55,749 bases of DNA from Dawidia soli (GCF_018598185.1 NZ_JAHESC010000051.1:1-55749), one strand, 5' to 3'; positions 17,652-25,125 are shown, numbered from the stretch's first letter. Made by a program: numbers and translations. Notes: generated by a model not told the origin, from the letters alone.

Positions 17652-18053
17652 ATGAAAATCACCGCTAAACTCGAGAACCATTTTAATTATCATGCCGTGA
17701 CGGTCGAGACGGACGGAGTGGCGCGCGATGTTTCGATTCCGGGCAAAGTAGCGGGATTTGGATCGGCGGTAAACGGTGGCGAGTTGTTGTGCCTGGCGCT
17801 GGCGACGTGTTTTTGCAACGACCTGTACCGCGAGGCACACCGGCAGGCCCTCGTGATCCGCCGCGTGACGGTAGAAGCGTCGGCTGAGTTCCGTGCCGAG
17901 GGTCAGCCCGGCTATAATTTTCAGTATAAGGTCCACGCCGAGGGCGATGCCACCGACGAGCAGATCGACGCGCTTATCCGCCATACGGATACCGTGTCGG
18001 AAATACAGAACACCTTGCGCCGCGGATCGTCGGTCGTGCTAGTCGATGGATAG
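17652..18053 (+). CDS. OsmC-family protein
   Basis: A 133-aa protein started at the ATG at 17652 (MKITAKLENHFNYHAVTVET); the open frame upstream is non-coding. OsmC/Ohr proteins reduce organic hydroperoxides with a reactive cysteine. The family helix around that residue is visible as GELLCLALATCFCNDLY (about 44-60), containing three Cys residues, and a C-terminal AEGDATDEQIDALIRHTDTV segment is typical. It is probably cytoplasmic. The 3' end overlaps by 15 bases the convergent nucleotidyltransferase gene. Within the OsmC superfamily, peroxidase activity is not certain, because the second catalytic Cys position is not clear to me. Confidence 0.85.
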   Translation: MKITAKLENHFNYHAVTVETDGVARDVSIPGKVAGFGSAVNGGELLCLALATCFCNDLYREAHRQALVIRRVTVEASAEFRAEGQPGYNFQYKVHAEGDATDEQIDALIRHTDTVSEIQNTLRRGSSVVLVDG

Positions 18054-19112
18054 CCTGTAAAATTCCTCGCGGATGTTTACGAGCACTTCTTCGGCGTGCC
18101 GGATGTCGGGGACATCGGGCAGGTCTGCCGTTTGAAACAGCTCGCCGATCCGCTGCATTCTCTCTTCGGCCTGCTTTAACAGGTCTTCATACAAAAACTC
18201 CCCCGCCCGAATGCGTAGCAGCCATGCACGGTCGGCACGGCGCACATGCACGCGTCCTTCGCGGGCAATTTCTTCGGCCATGGCCAGTATCCGGAATACA
18301 TGCATGATGTTCTTCGCGTCGTACCGGCGACCGTGGTTGAGCGTATTTTCATAGCGTGCTTCGTTGCGCGTCTGAACCCACTCCCAGTACTGGCGGTATT
18401 CTTTGCAGTATACCGAATATCCATCCTTGTTGAAGTATACCATTGCCTGCGGCTCCAGTCCGGCTGGTATCGAACTGAGCGATACCTCGTCGGCGGTTGC
18501 GCCGGAGGTGATGCCGTGAAGCTTACGATCGGTTTGCGACTGATGAAATACGACATAGACCTCGCGCATGTGCTCTACGCGCACGAGGCCGCAGTCTTCC
18601 TGGCGGTATTGGCGCTGGGCCAACCAGGTCGTGAGCGGCAGCGATCCCTGGCCTTCCAGTACATAACAAAAGTCAAGAATGGTTTTGCGCACCTCTCCCA
18701 CCGGGTTCAGGATCTTTTTGTTCAGGCCACGGGCCTTTTTGATCTGCGCATACGCGTATTGTCCAAAGGTCTGGTTGCACAGCCGGGACAGGAACATTTC
18801 GGGCCTCAATCGGGCCATGGCCGGGTGACGATACAATACGCAGTCGTCGGGCGTACTGAGCAGCTCCAGGATGTTGGGATTGTTCTTTACCAGGAGGTCG
18901 ACGATCTTGCCGATCTCGTAATATGCGATATCGTTGGTCTCGTTGTTAACCTGGTCGGTATACGTCATTCCGTAATATGCACGACGGGGCAGTATAAAAA
19001 TGCCTTTGATGTCGGTATCGGAATGCGGCAGCGCCAGGCCATAGGCCTGGCTGCCGCTGATGCACTTTAGCAGGAGGTGCGTTTTACTATGTTCCAGTTC
19101 CTGCAGGGTCAT
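18039..19112 (-). CDS. RlaP-type nucleotidyltransferase, long form
   Basis: A 357-aa protein with an N-terminal polymerase-beta-type nucleotidyltransferase domain: CISGSQAYGLALPHSDTDIK (17-36), giving the GS motif (20-21) and metal-binding Asp32 and Asp34. It fits the PF10127/COG3541 group, named RlaP because its genes travel with RNA ligases in predicted RNA-repair operons. The remaining 300 residues are helical with conserved-looking LNHGRRYDAKNIMHVFRIL (266-284). Start and stop overlap the preceding nucleotidyltransferase gene (ATGA), so the two are made together. A role in adding or removing nucleotides at damaged RNA ends before sealing is inferred from family context and has not been shown here. 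Confidence 0.82.
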   Translation of the reverse strand: MTLQELEHSKTHLLLKCISGSQAYGLALPHSDTDIKGIFILPRRAYYGMTYTDQVNNETNDIAYYEIGKIVDLLVKNNPNILELLSTPDDCVLYRHPAMARLRPEMFLSRLCNQTFGQYAYAQIKKARGLNKKILNPVGEVRKTILDFCYVLEGQGSLPLTTWLAQRQYRQEDCGLVRVEHMREVYVVFHQSQTDRKLHGITSGATADEVSLSSIPAGLEPQAMVYFNKDGYSVYCKEYRQYWEWVQTRNEARYENTLNHGRRYDAKNIMHVFRILAMAEEIAREGRVHVRRADRAWLLRIRAGEFLYEDLLKQAEERMQRIGELFQTADLPDVPDIRHAEEVLVNIREEFYRLSID

Positions 19113-19888
19113 ACTACATATTTTCGAAAGAGTGTGTGTAAGGGCTCGCTGTCGGCCATAGGTTCTGTTGCGGGTGGTACCGCTTGTTTCAGCAACATTA
19201 CCTCGGCCTGCAGGTATTCATTCAGCGTGGGCAGGGGTGCGACGGTATGGCCTTCGCACGCGGCCGCCTTCTGGCGCAGCAGGTCGTCTATTACGTCGTG
19301 CAGCGCCGTGGGTAACGATGCCCGGAGCTGCGAAAACGCAAGGGGAGGCACAGTACCACGCTCGGCAATCCACCGCGCTGCCAGCAACGGCCGAAGGGCA
19401 TAAAAATACTTCTTCAGCCGGACTTCCGGCGCCGCAAGCTCGTATTCCACCACGCCCCTGGCCATGCTGAGGTAGTGGTGCATGGCGGCGCGGGGGGAGA
19501 AATAGCGCGGCATGAGTGCAGTCATGTCGGCCATGAAGTCGTCTTGTGCGGTGTATACCACGGGTGATTGCAACCATTCGTACAGGGGCGCATTGGACTT
19601 ACGAAAAAGTCGTAACGCTTTTCGCAGTTCCCAGCCGCCGATATCGAGTACGGCATCCACCGGCAGGCCCAGCACGTCCGGTCGCTCGTCGATCGACAGG
19701 TAATAGTCTTTTTTGTGCACGTAAATAAACCGGGCATCGTAGTCGCTATCGGGCGAGGCAAATCCCCAGGCCCGGCTTCCCGACTCGCATGCCAGCAGGA
19801 TCTTCACGTCAAATTGCCGCTCCAGGTCCGTCAGTCTGTCTAAAATAACATTTCTCATTTCCTTGCCCGCGTATCGTATAGGTTCCAT
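19109..19888 (-). CDS. RlaP-type nucleotidyltransferase, short form
   Basis: A 259-aa protein of the same superfamily as its downstream partner but strongly diverged. The active-site segment CESGSRAWGFASPDSDYDAR (34-53) contains Gly37-Ser38 and the Asp pair 49/51. Start uncertain: ATG at 19888 (used), 19906 or 19858. Paired RlaP genes of long and short type suggest a heteromeric or two-step activity (inference). It lies 96 bases after the HD-Pnk stop, and that gap contains a terminator, so it probably has its own promoter or relies on read-through. An inverted repeat (19909-19929) lies about 20 bases upstream of the start. Confidence 0.82.
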   Translation of the reverse strand: MEPIRYAGKEMRNVILDRLTDLERQFDVKILLACESGSRAWGFASPDSDYDARFIYVHKKDYYLSIDERPDVLGLPVDAVLDIGGWELRKALRLFRKSNAPLYEWLQSPVVYTAQDDFMADMTALMPRYFSPRAAMHHYLSMARGVVEYELAAPEVRLKKYFYALRPLLAARWIAERGTVPPLAFSQLRASLPTALHDVIDDLLRQKAAACEGHTVAPLPTLNEYLQAEVMLLKQAVPPATEPMADSEPLHTLFRKYVV

Positions 19889-19908
19889 GCTACAAAAGAA
19901 GTACACGA

Positions 19909-19929
19909 CTGCGCACCCTTTTTGCGCAG
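19909..19929. repeat. 7-bp inverted repeat upstream of the nucleotidyltransferase pair
   Basis: CTGCGCA at 19909-19915 and TGCGCAG at 19923-19929 with a 7-base CCCTTTT spacer. It falls between the HD-Pnk terminator and the start of the short RlaP gene, 20-40 bases before the ATG at 19888. It may be an operator or a leader hairpin near the ribosome-binding region. Confidence 0.35.
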
Positions 19930-19954
19930 GTGTGTTGGAGTGATCTTTTTTTTA

Positions 19955-19990
19955 TAAAAAAAGCCTCGAACGATCCCGTCCAAGGCTTTT
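19955..19990 (-). terminator. Intrinsic terminator after HD-Pnk
   Basis: On the minus strand AAAAGCCT pairs with AGGCTTTT (stem 19983-19990 with 19959-19966, 16-nt loop), followed by a run of T residues. It starts 13 bases after the HD-Pnk stop codon. It separates the rnl/HD-Pnk unit from the nucleotidyltransferase pair. Confidence 0.75.
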
Positions 19991-20002
19991 ATGCGGCAGC
20001 TT

Positions 20003-21106
20003 TTAGACAACGTAGACTACTTCGTGCGCCTCGTGCGGGGCGGGTATTTCCAGCTTTTGCAACAGGTGCATCAGGGCCGCGTGGGGCACGGCGTGCTCCC
20101 GGTTGTTATTCTGGCGGAGCCAATCGTTATAGGGCACTTCGATGTATACCAACCGAACGCGCGCTTTGTATGAAACAAAGAGGTCGATCCACTGCGTGCG
20201 CAGTGACCGCGTGATGTTGGTGGCATTCCAGGCAAAGGGCTGCCCCTGGCGCAGGTATTCCCGGGCTTGCAGCTTGGCCTGTTGCACGGCCCAACCGGTG
20301 GCGGACGTGTCTTCCGGCTTGAGCTTGTGGCGGCGGCGGATGTCGTCGAGACTCACCACGGGCAGGCCGGGGTAATGCTTCTTTAAGAAGGTGTCTTTCC
20401 CCATGCCGGGCAGGCCCGACAGCATGATCACTTCGCCTTTCAGGTCGTCGTACGGAATATACTCTGGCGAGCCATTTTCTTTTCGGAAATATGTGAACCG
20501 GGCCAGGCCGTCGGCAAAGCGGCGCGGTGTCTGCCAGCACTGTTGCTCGTCGCAGAAGGCGCGGAACAACTCGACGCGGTCCAGCAGGTCTTGCTGGTCG
20601 GCGCAGATGCGTCCGCGGGCGTCGGCTTCCGCGAGCAGCGCCAGCAACGGCATCTGCACACGCAGGGATGCTTCCAGCAGGCTCTTGACGGGGTCGGGCT
20701 TCTCCATGGCCCACAGGGGCAGACCGTGATACCGCACCAGGGCGGCCACCTGCTCGCGTATGGCAAACGGCGCAGGCACCTGGGTGTATAAGACCGCCCG
20801 GGCGGTGCGTTCGCCGCGGCGGGCATGTCCCGGCGCGGTAATGTGGCTCCCCTCCTGTTGCGTTGTAGACCGTTTCTCGACGTCATGCAGCAGTGCGGCG
20901 GCCCAGAGGATCTGCTGTTGCTGCGGCGGCAGCGCCTGGTATTGCGCTGCCGCCTGCAAGGCTTGCAGCACCATGCGTGTGTGGATGGCCACGTTGCCTT
21001 CGGCATGGTGCACGGCGTCTTGCGGCACGTGCTGCATATCGGCCACCCAGGGAAATGTCTGCTCCAGGTGTGACCATTCTTTATTCTTGGTGATTGTCCA
21101 TTCCAT
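20003..21106 (-). CDS. HD-Pnk: HD phosphoesterase fused to 5'-OH polynucleotide kinase
   Basis: A 367-aa protein from the ATG at 21106, 11 bases after the ligase stop. The N-terminal HD domain shows His33/34, His42, the HD pair in ALLHDVEKRS (His74-Asp75) and later His residues (94 and 127). The C-terminal P-loop kinase begins with LSGLPGMGKDTF (229-240) and continues with SLDDIRRRHK (252-261). The same architecture was characterised from Runella slithyformis (HD-Pnk), where the HD half removes 2',3'-cyclic phosphates and the kinase half phosphorylates 5'-OH ends. Both active sites look intact, so it should convert the ends left by ribotoxins into 3'-OH/5'-phosphate for the neighbouring ATP-dependent ligase. 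It is the second gene of the rnl operon and ends at a terminator. Confidence 0.9.
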   Translation of the reverse strand: MEWTITKNKEWSHLEQTFPWVADMQHVPQDAVHHAEGNVAIHTRMVLQALQAAAQYQALPPQQQQILWAAALLHDVEKRSTTQQEGSHITAPGHARRGERTARAVLYTQVPAPFAIREQVAALVRYHGLPLWAMEKPDPVKSLLEASLRVQMPLLALLAEADARGRICADQQDLLDRVELFRAFCDEQQCWQTPRRFADGLARFTYFRKENGSPEYIPYDDLKGEVIMLSGLPGMGKDTFLKKHYPGLPVVSLDDIRRRHKLKPEDTSATGWAVQQAKLQAREYLRQGQPFAWNATNITRSLRTQWIDLFVSYKARVRLVYIEVPYNDWLRQNNNREHAVPHAALMHLLQKLEIPAPHEAHEVVYVV

Positions 21107-21117
21107 ACTGTATTGAT

Positions 21118-21816
21118 TTAAGATCCCGGACGATACTCCCAGGCGAACGGGGCACGCCGCCAATGGCGTGTCCAATGTTCGTCTGTTTTAACGTGTCCTT
21201 TCCGGACGTATTTCCATACGTGGCGTGGGAAGTCGGCCACGGCGTATTCGGCAGCGTTGCGGCTTACCACGCCCTCGCATGTACAAGGGGCTTGCGTGTG
21301 GATGTCGCGGGCCTCCAGCACGCTGGGCTGCGACACCAGGTCGAGCACTTCCTGCCGGTATACCGCCTCGGTCGACGGCGTCACCACACGCAGCTCGGGC
21401 ACGGTGGGGAAGTCGAACATGGCGGCGTAGAATTTTACTTCTTCCCAGCTCAACCATGTGTCGAGCAGGCGCACGGCAAATACATAGTAGTGGTGCTCCA
21501 GGCGCCGGTATTCGATCGAATGCACGGCGTAGAGGTTCTCGCCGAAGATCTCCAGGTCACCGAGGTCGTTCCTGAGCAGCGCCCACCGTTCGCGTATAGC
21601 CTTGGTCCAGTCAGACGTTGTCGGTGCCGCGTGCGAACGGGCAAAGACGCCATACCGGCTCAGGCAATTATTCTCGCCATCGAGTTTTTCGGTATGCACC
21701 ACGGCTTGCAGCACACGCACATCCTGCCAATAGTGGCGGCTGATGCGGTCGTCGCTGGTGGTGCCGGGCGAAAACGGATAATGATAGGTTCGCCCGTATT
21801 TTCTTGATATCGTCAT
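21118..21816 (-). CDS. ATP-dependent RNA ligase (Rnl family)
   Basis: A 232-aa nucleotidyltransferase-type ligase. Motif I is EKLDGENN with the AMP-accepting Lys44; GENLYAVHSIEY (92-103) fits motif III, YYVFAVRL (110-117) motif IIIa, EGVVSR (181-186) motif IV and KYVRKGHVK (202-210) motif V. It lacks extra N- or C-terminal modules, so it is close to a minimal catalytic domain and shorter than Rnl2 or the Deinococcus Rnl5 enzyme (both about 330-340 aa). It seals 3'-OH and 5'-phosphate RNA ends, which the co-encoded HD-Pnk would supply. It is the first gene of the unit. Its leader carries two elements shared with rtcB. Whether RNA, DNA or mixed nicks are preferred cannot be told. Confidence 0.9.
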   Translation of the reverse strand: MTISRKYGRTYHYPFSPGTTSDDRISRHYWQDVRVLQAVVHTEKLDGENNCLSRYGVFARSHAAPTTSDWTKAIRERWALLRNDLGDLEIFGENLYAVHSIEYRRLEHHYYVFAVRLLDTWLSWEEVKFYAAMFDFPTVPELRVVTPSTEAVYRQEVLDLVSQPSVLEARDIHTQAPCTCEGVVSRNAAEYAVADFPRHVWKYVRKGHVKTDEHWTRHWRRAPFAWEYRPGS

Positions 21817-21878
21817 TTGTCATTTTCATTTATGTAAAAAGGCATGGTTCTGCCGGGCCGACAACATATGCCGGCGGC

Positions 21879-21898
21879 AAACGAATGAACAAAACAAT
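21879..21898 (-). promoter_or_regulatory. Leader element shared with rtcB (copy 2)
   Basis: Minus-strand sequence ATTGTTTTGTTCATTCGTTT, 63 bases before the RNA ligase ATG. It matches the element at 12331-12349 with one gap. A GCCTTCC/GGAAGGC hairpin (21903-21909 with 21914-21920) lies directly upstream on the transcript. Confidence 0.5.
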
Positions 21899-22044
21899 CC
21901 CGGCCTTCCGGAAGGAAGGCTTTATAGTCTAGTAGTACAGAAAGGGAAATACCATTTCACCTCCCGGGCGTGGGAGTTGTTTTGTGAGAGTATGGTATTA
22001 AAAGGCGAGCACGTTTATAGTCCCTCGTTTTAAAGGGTTGTACA

Positions 22045-22064
22045 TGAATTGTGATACAAAGGTA
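22045..22064 (-). promoter_or_regulatory. Candidate rnl promoter element shared with rtcB (copy 2)
   Basis: Reads TACCTTTG, tatca, CAATTCA on the minus strand; the copy before rtcB is at 12517-12536. It sits about 230 bases before the ligase start and just downstream of the araC terminator, which is the right place for a promoter of this operon. GTTTCG about 20 bases further upstream is a weak match to a -33 box. Confidence 0.5.
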
Positions 22065-22086
22065 TCTGTTACCGCGTAAAAACGAA

Positions 22087-22115
22087 ACACCCCTGAAAAG
22101 GTTTTCCAGGGGTGT
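22087..22115 (-). terminator. Intrinsic terminator after the AraC-family gene
   Basis: A 9-bp perfect stem (ACACCCCTG at 22087-22095 with CAGGGGTGT at 22107-22115) followed on the minus strand by a T-rich stretch. It begins 27 bases after the AraC gene stop. The rest of the gap 21817-22141 holds the ligase promoter and leader elements listed separately. Confidence 0.75.
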
Positions 22116-22141
22116 GACAATCTATTCAATATCTTCTTTTT

Positions 22142-22957
22142 TTAGAACAGCCGGAACTTGTTGGCCAGTGACCCGGGCGAGGAGGCAATTTCTTTTGGCG
22201 TTTTGCCGCAGATGGCTTTGAAATCGCGGATGAAGTGTGATTGGTCGTGGTAGCCTACCACCTCGGCGATAGACGCCAGGCTGCTGGCTTCGTCTTTTTC
22301 GTAGATATACTTCAGCGCGTGGTTGAATTTTACAAGCTTGATGAACTGTTTGGGCGACATGCCGAAGTACTGCTGGAAGCGTGTGTGCAGGTGACGGGTG
22401 GAATATCCTACCTGTTCGGCCAGTTCCTCTACTTTCAGGCGATAGCCACCGGGGGCGGTGAGCGTTTGGTAGGTCTGCAAAAACTCGCTGTTGAACGGGT
22501 GATTGGCCAGCTGTTGCTCCATGTAGTCTTCGAAGATCCCGAAGATCTCCTTGTAATGATCGTCACCGGCGATCAGCGACGAGACGGGCATGAGCATGGC
22601 GGGCTCGTTCCAACGCTGGAACTGGTTGAGGATGCTCATGAGGCTTTTGCCGAAGATGAGGTTAAAGAACACCGGGTACATGGAGGCGCCGGCGATCCTG
22701 GCTTCGGTATGGATAAACTTCATGGCGGTGTTACAATAGCCGACGTAAAAGCCGTTTTGCAACGGGGTGGACTGGGTATCGTCGGCGAAGAAGGTCTCCA
22801 TGGCTTTATCGGCCTCTATATAAAAGAACGAGGGGAGACCGTCGGGCAACAGAAAATCGGTTGCCGGTGTGTCGTTGTGGAATTCCAGTACAAAAAAGTT
22901 TTTTACGACGGCACCCAGCGATTCGCGGGGCGCGACCGTCTCAAATCTAAAGCTCAT
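22142..22957 (-). CDS. AraC-family transcriptional regulator
   Basis: A 271-aa regulator with a 150-residue N-terminal sensor half (LLPDGLPSFFYIEADKAME) of the type found in many Bacteroidota AraC proteins, and a C-terminal double HTH domain. The HTH domain shows LAEQVGYSTRHLHTRFQQYFG (about 185-205) and IAEVVGYHDQSHFIRDFKAICGKTP for the second helix pair. The ligand is unknown. It lies between the RNA ligase operon and the alpha/beta hydrolase, but a terminator separates it from the former, so it is not part of that operon. It could still control either neighbour. A good promoter match precedes it. Confidence 0.9.
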   Translation of the reverse strand: MSFRFETVAPRESLGAVVKNFFVLEFHNDTPATDFLLPDGLPSFFYIEADKAMETFFADDTQSTPLQNGFYVGYCNTAMKFIHTEARIAGASMYPVFFNLIFGKSLMSILNQFQRWNEPAMLMPVSSLIAGDDHYKEIFGIFEDYMEQQLANHPFNSEFLQTYQTLTAPGGYRLKVEELAEQVGYSTRHLHTRFQQYFGMSPKQFIKLVKFNHALKYIYEKDEASSLASIAEVVGYHDQSHFIRDFKAICGKTPKEIASSPGSLANKFRLF

Positions 22958-22982
22958 GACTATACACTTGTAAAAATCAGCG

Positions 22983-23015
22983 CAAACTTAACATTCGGTC
23001 CGGACTAATCAACAA
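22983..23015 (-). promoter_or_regulatory. Candidate promoter of the AraC-family gene
   Basis: On the minus strand TTG (23015-23013), 22 bases, TAAGTTTG (22990-22983): fits the Bacteroidota -33/-7 consensus TTG...TAnnTTTG. The predicted transcript begins about 20 bases before the ATG at 22957. Confidence 0.5.
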
Positions 23016-23031
23016 GGATTATTCCGGTTCA

Positions 23032-23075
23032 TACAACGCGGGGTTACATGGCGCCAAATGCACCTCCGCGTTGTA
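23032..23075. repeat. 10-bp inverted repeat in the intergenic region 22958-23292
   Basis: TACAACGCGG at 23032-23041 pairs perfectly with CCGCGTTGTA at 23066-23075 across 24 bases. It lies upstream of the AraC promoter and about 220 bp past the hydrolase end. A second, weaker hairpin GTAAC/GTTAC (23166-23170 and 23186-23190) is followed by seven T on the plus strand. No gene is seen in this 335-bp gap. Confidence 0.45.
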
Positions 23076-23292
23076 CTTCTGTCCATTTTGGTTTAATAAC
23101 CCTATAGTATCTTTCGGTTCCTATATCCCTGGTACTGTTTTGTACAGAACGGGTTGGAATGACGTGTAACTGTTCCGGTTACAGCGTTACCTTTTTTTAT
23201 TATAGAACGGCCGAATGGTTGTTTGCGTTCCGATCGAGAACGTCAGTCTTATTCAAAAAATTGTCCAGGGCCTGCGATCTCCGGGCCTTTCC

Positions 23293-24180
23293 CTAGTGGG
23301 TACGTGGCATCTTCACGGCCTGTTCCAGGAAGTCCAGGATCTCCCGGGCGATCTCGGTATGGTGTGTTTCGAGCGCGAAGTGACCGGTATCGTAAAAGCG
23401 TACCCTGGCGTTGGGAATATCGCGTTTATAGGCGTCGGCACCGGCCGGCAGGAAAAAGGGGTCCTTGTCGCCCCAGGTGGCGAGCAAGGGCGGCTTCTTG
23501 TCGCGGAAGTATTGCTGAAATTCCGGATAGCGGGCTACGTTGTTTTTATAGTCGCCCATGAGGTCCAGCTGGATGTCGGCGTTGCCGGGACGGTCGAGGA
23601 AGTACTGGTCGAGCGTGTAGGTCTCCGGCGCGATCAGCGACTTGTCGGGTACGCCTTCTTCATACTGGAAACGGGTTAGCTCGAGCGTTACGAACTGCCG
23701 CAGGGCCTCGCGGTTGGTGTTTGCAGGATCCTGCCAGTAGCGTTGTATCGGGGTCCAGGCCTGGCTAAGCCCCTCTTCGTATGCGTTACCGTTCTGCGAT
23801 ATGATGGCCGTGATCTTTTCGGGGTTTGCTATCGCCAGGCGGTATCCTACCGGCGCGCCGTAATCAAAGACATAGATCGCGAACCGTTTCAGCGCTAGCG
23901 TGTCGATAAAGGCTTGCAGGGTGTGGGCAAGGTTGTCGAATGTGTACGTGTATTGTTCGCGCGGTGGCATGGCGGAACAACCAAAACCCGGCAGGTCGGG
24001 CGCAATGACGCGGTATTGCGTGCTCAATACCGGAATGAGGTTCCGGAACATGAATGACGACGTCGGGAAGCCGTGCAGCAAGAGCACGACAGGCGCTTCG
24101 GCAGGACCCGCTTCGCGGTAAAAGATCTCCAGGCCCTCGGCCTGTGCCATGCGGCAGTGTACAGGATGTTGTTGTTTCAT
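23293..24180 (-). CDS. Alpha/beta hydrolase with Asp nucleophile (haloalkane dehalogenase / epoxide hydrolase type)
   Basis: A 295-aa alpha/beta-hydrolase-fold enzyme. The oxyanion segment LLHGFPTSS (34-42) is followed by the nucleophile elbow VFDYGAPVG (104-112), where Asp106 replaces the Ser of esterases. Asp nucleophiles are typical of haloalkane dehalogenases and epoxide hydrolases. The catalytic His is in TGHFALE near residue 271. A cap domain lies about 130-215. The exact reaction cannot be read from the sequence. It is divergent from a LysR gene with only 93 bp between them, the usual arrangement of a LysR regulator and its target. Confidence 0.85.
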   Translation of the reverse strand: MKQQHPVHCRMAQAEGLEIFYREAGPAEAPVVLLLHGFPTSSFMFRNLIPVLSTQYRVIAPDLPGFGCSAMPPREQYTYTFDNLAHTLQAFIDTLALKRFAIYVFDYGAPVGYRLAIANPEKITAIISQNGNAYEEGLSQAWTPIQRYWQDPANTNREALRQFVTLELTRFQYEEGVPDKSLIAPETYTLDQYFLDRPGNADIQLDLMGDYKNNVARYPEFQQYFRDKKPPLLATWGDKDPFFLPAGADAYKRDIPNARVRFYDTGHFALETHHTEIAREILDFLEQAVKMPRTH

Positions 24181-24256
24181 AAGGTAAATGTGTTTTGCAT
24201 GGCCAAAACAAGTACCTTTGATTGATCTTTAGAAACGATTAATACTCATAATAACT

Positions 24257-24271
24257 ATCACTAATTGTGAT
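24257..24271. promoter_or_regulatory. LysR-type box (T-N11-A) before the LysR gene
   Basis: ATCAC, 5 bases (TAATT), GTGAT: perfect 5-bp arms containing the T-N11-A pattern at 24258-24270. It ends only two bases before the LysR ATG at 24274. Binding here would block the regulator's own expression and could act on the divergent hydrolase promoter. Confidence 0.55.
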
Positions 24272-24273
24272 CT

Positions 24274-25125
24274 ATGAATTTCCATGACCTGAAACTGTTC
24301 GAGGCCGTCGTCTTTCACGGAAACTTTACGAAAGCGGCCGATGCGATGCACACGGTGCAATCGAATGTGACGGCGCGCATCAAGGCCCTGGAGGAAGCCT
24401 TTGACGTACAGCTCCTGACGCGCAGCCCGCGCAAGGTGAGCCTTACCACGGCGGGCGAGAAACTGCTGTATTACAGCAAGCAGATCAATCATCTGCTGGA
24501 CGAGGCCCGCCGGGAGATCCACTCCGCCGGGCAGGTGATCGGTGAGCTGAAGATCGGCTGTATCGAGACAACGCTGGCGTTGAAGGTGCCGGCACTGATC
24601 AATCAATTTGGTGAAGAGTATCCTGATGTGCTGCTGGAATTCAAGTCGGGCCTGCCGGGTGATCTGATACAGGATGTGCTGCATTACAAGCTGGACGCCG
24701 CGTTTGTATCGGCTCCGATCGATATACCCGAACTGGAACAGCGGCATGTGAAAAAGGATAAGCTGGTGTTGGTGACGGCGGCGAATACGGATATTAAAAC
24801 GGCGCTGGCGGCCAAGGCTGTGCGGGTGGTCGTATTCGATCAGGGTTGTAGTTACCGGGCGCGGCTGGAGGCGTGGTTGAATGCGAAGGGTATCGGGCGG
24901 TATACCTGCACGATCATGAATACGATGGAGGGGATTGTGAATTTTGTGGAAGCGGGTGTGGGGATCAGCGTGTTACCGGAAGACCTGGTGACGCAGTTCT
25001 ATTCGCGGCGGAAGCTGAATACCTTTTCGCTGGGGAGGGGGTTGGATACGTTGTCGACTGTTCTCATCTACAGACGGAACGTGCCGATGTCGGCGGCGTT
25101 GAAGGCGTTTGTGGCGTTGTATTGA
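24274..25125 (+). CDS. LysR-family transcriptional regulator
   Basis: A 283-aa regulator of normal length. The N-terminal winged HTH is MNFHDLKLFEAVVFHGNFTK followed by AADAMHTVQSNVTARIKALE (residues 1-40), and the linker helix and LysR substrate-binding domain follow (IGELKIGCIETTLALKVPAL onward). It has the typical pattern of a regulator divergent from its target gene, here the alpha/beta hydrolase, and an inverted-repeat box next to its start suggests self-repression. The co-inducer is unknown. The end GVGISVLPEDLV, then RRNVPMSAALKAFV is regular. Confidence 0.93.
   Translation: MNFHDLKLFEAVVFHGNFTKAADAMHTVQSNVTARIKALEEAFDVQLLTRSPRKVSLTTAGEKLLYYSKQINHLLDEARREIHSAGQVIGELKIGCIETTLALKVPALINQFGEEYPDVLLEFKSGLPGDLIQDVLHYKLDAAFVSAPIDIPELEQRHVKKDKLVLVTAANTDIKTALAAKAVRVVVFDQGCSYRARLEAWLNAKGIGRYTCTIMNTMEGIVNFVEAGVGISVLPEDLVTQFYSRRKLNTFSLGRGLDTLSTVLIYRRNVPMSAALKAFVALY

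Noticed and set aside
23166-23198. Hairpin followed by seven T on the plus strand as a terminator
   Set aside because: No plus-strand gene lies upstream, and the stem has only five pairs.
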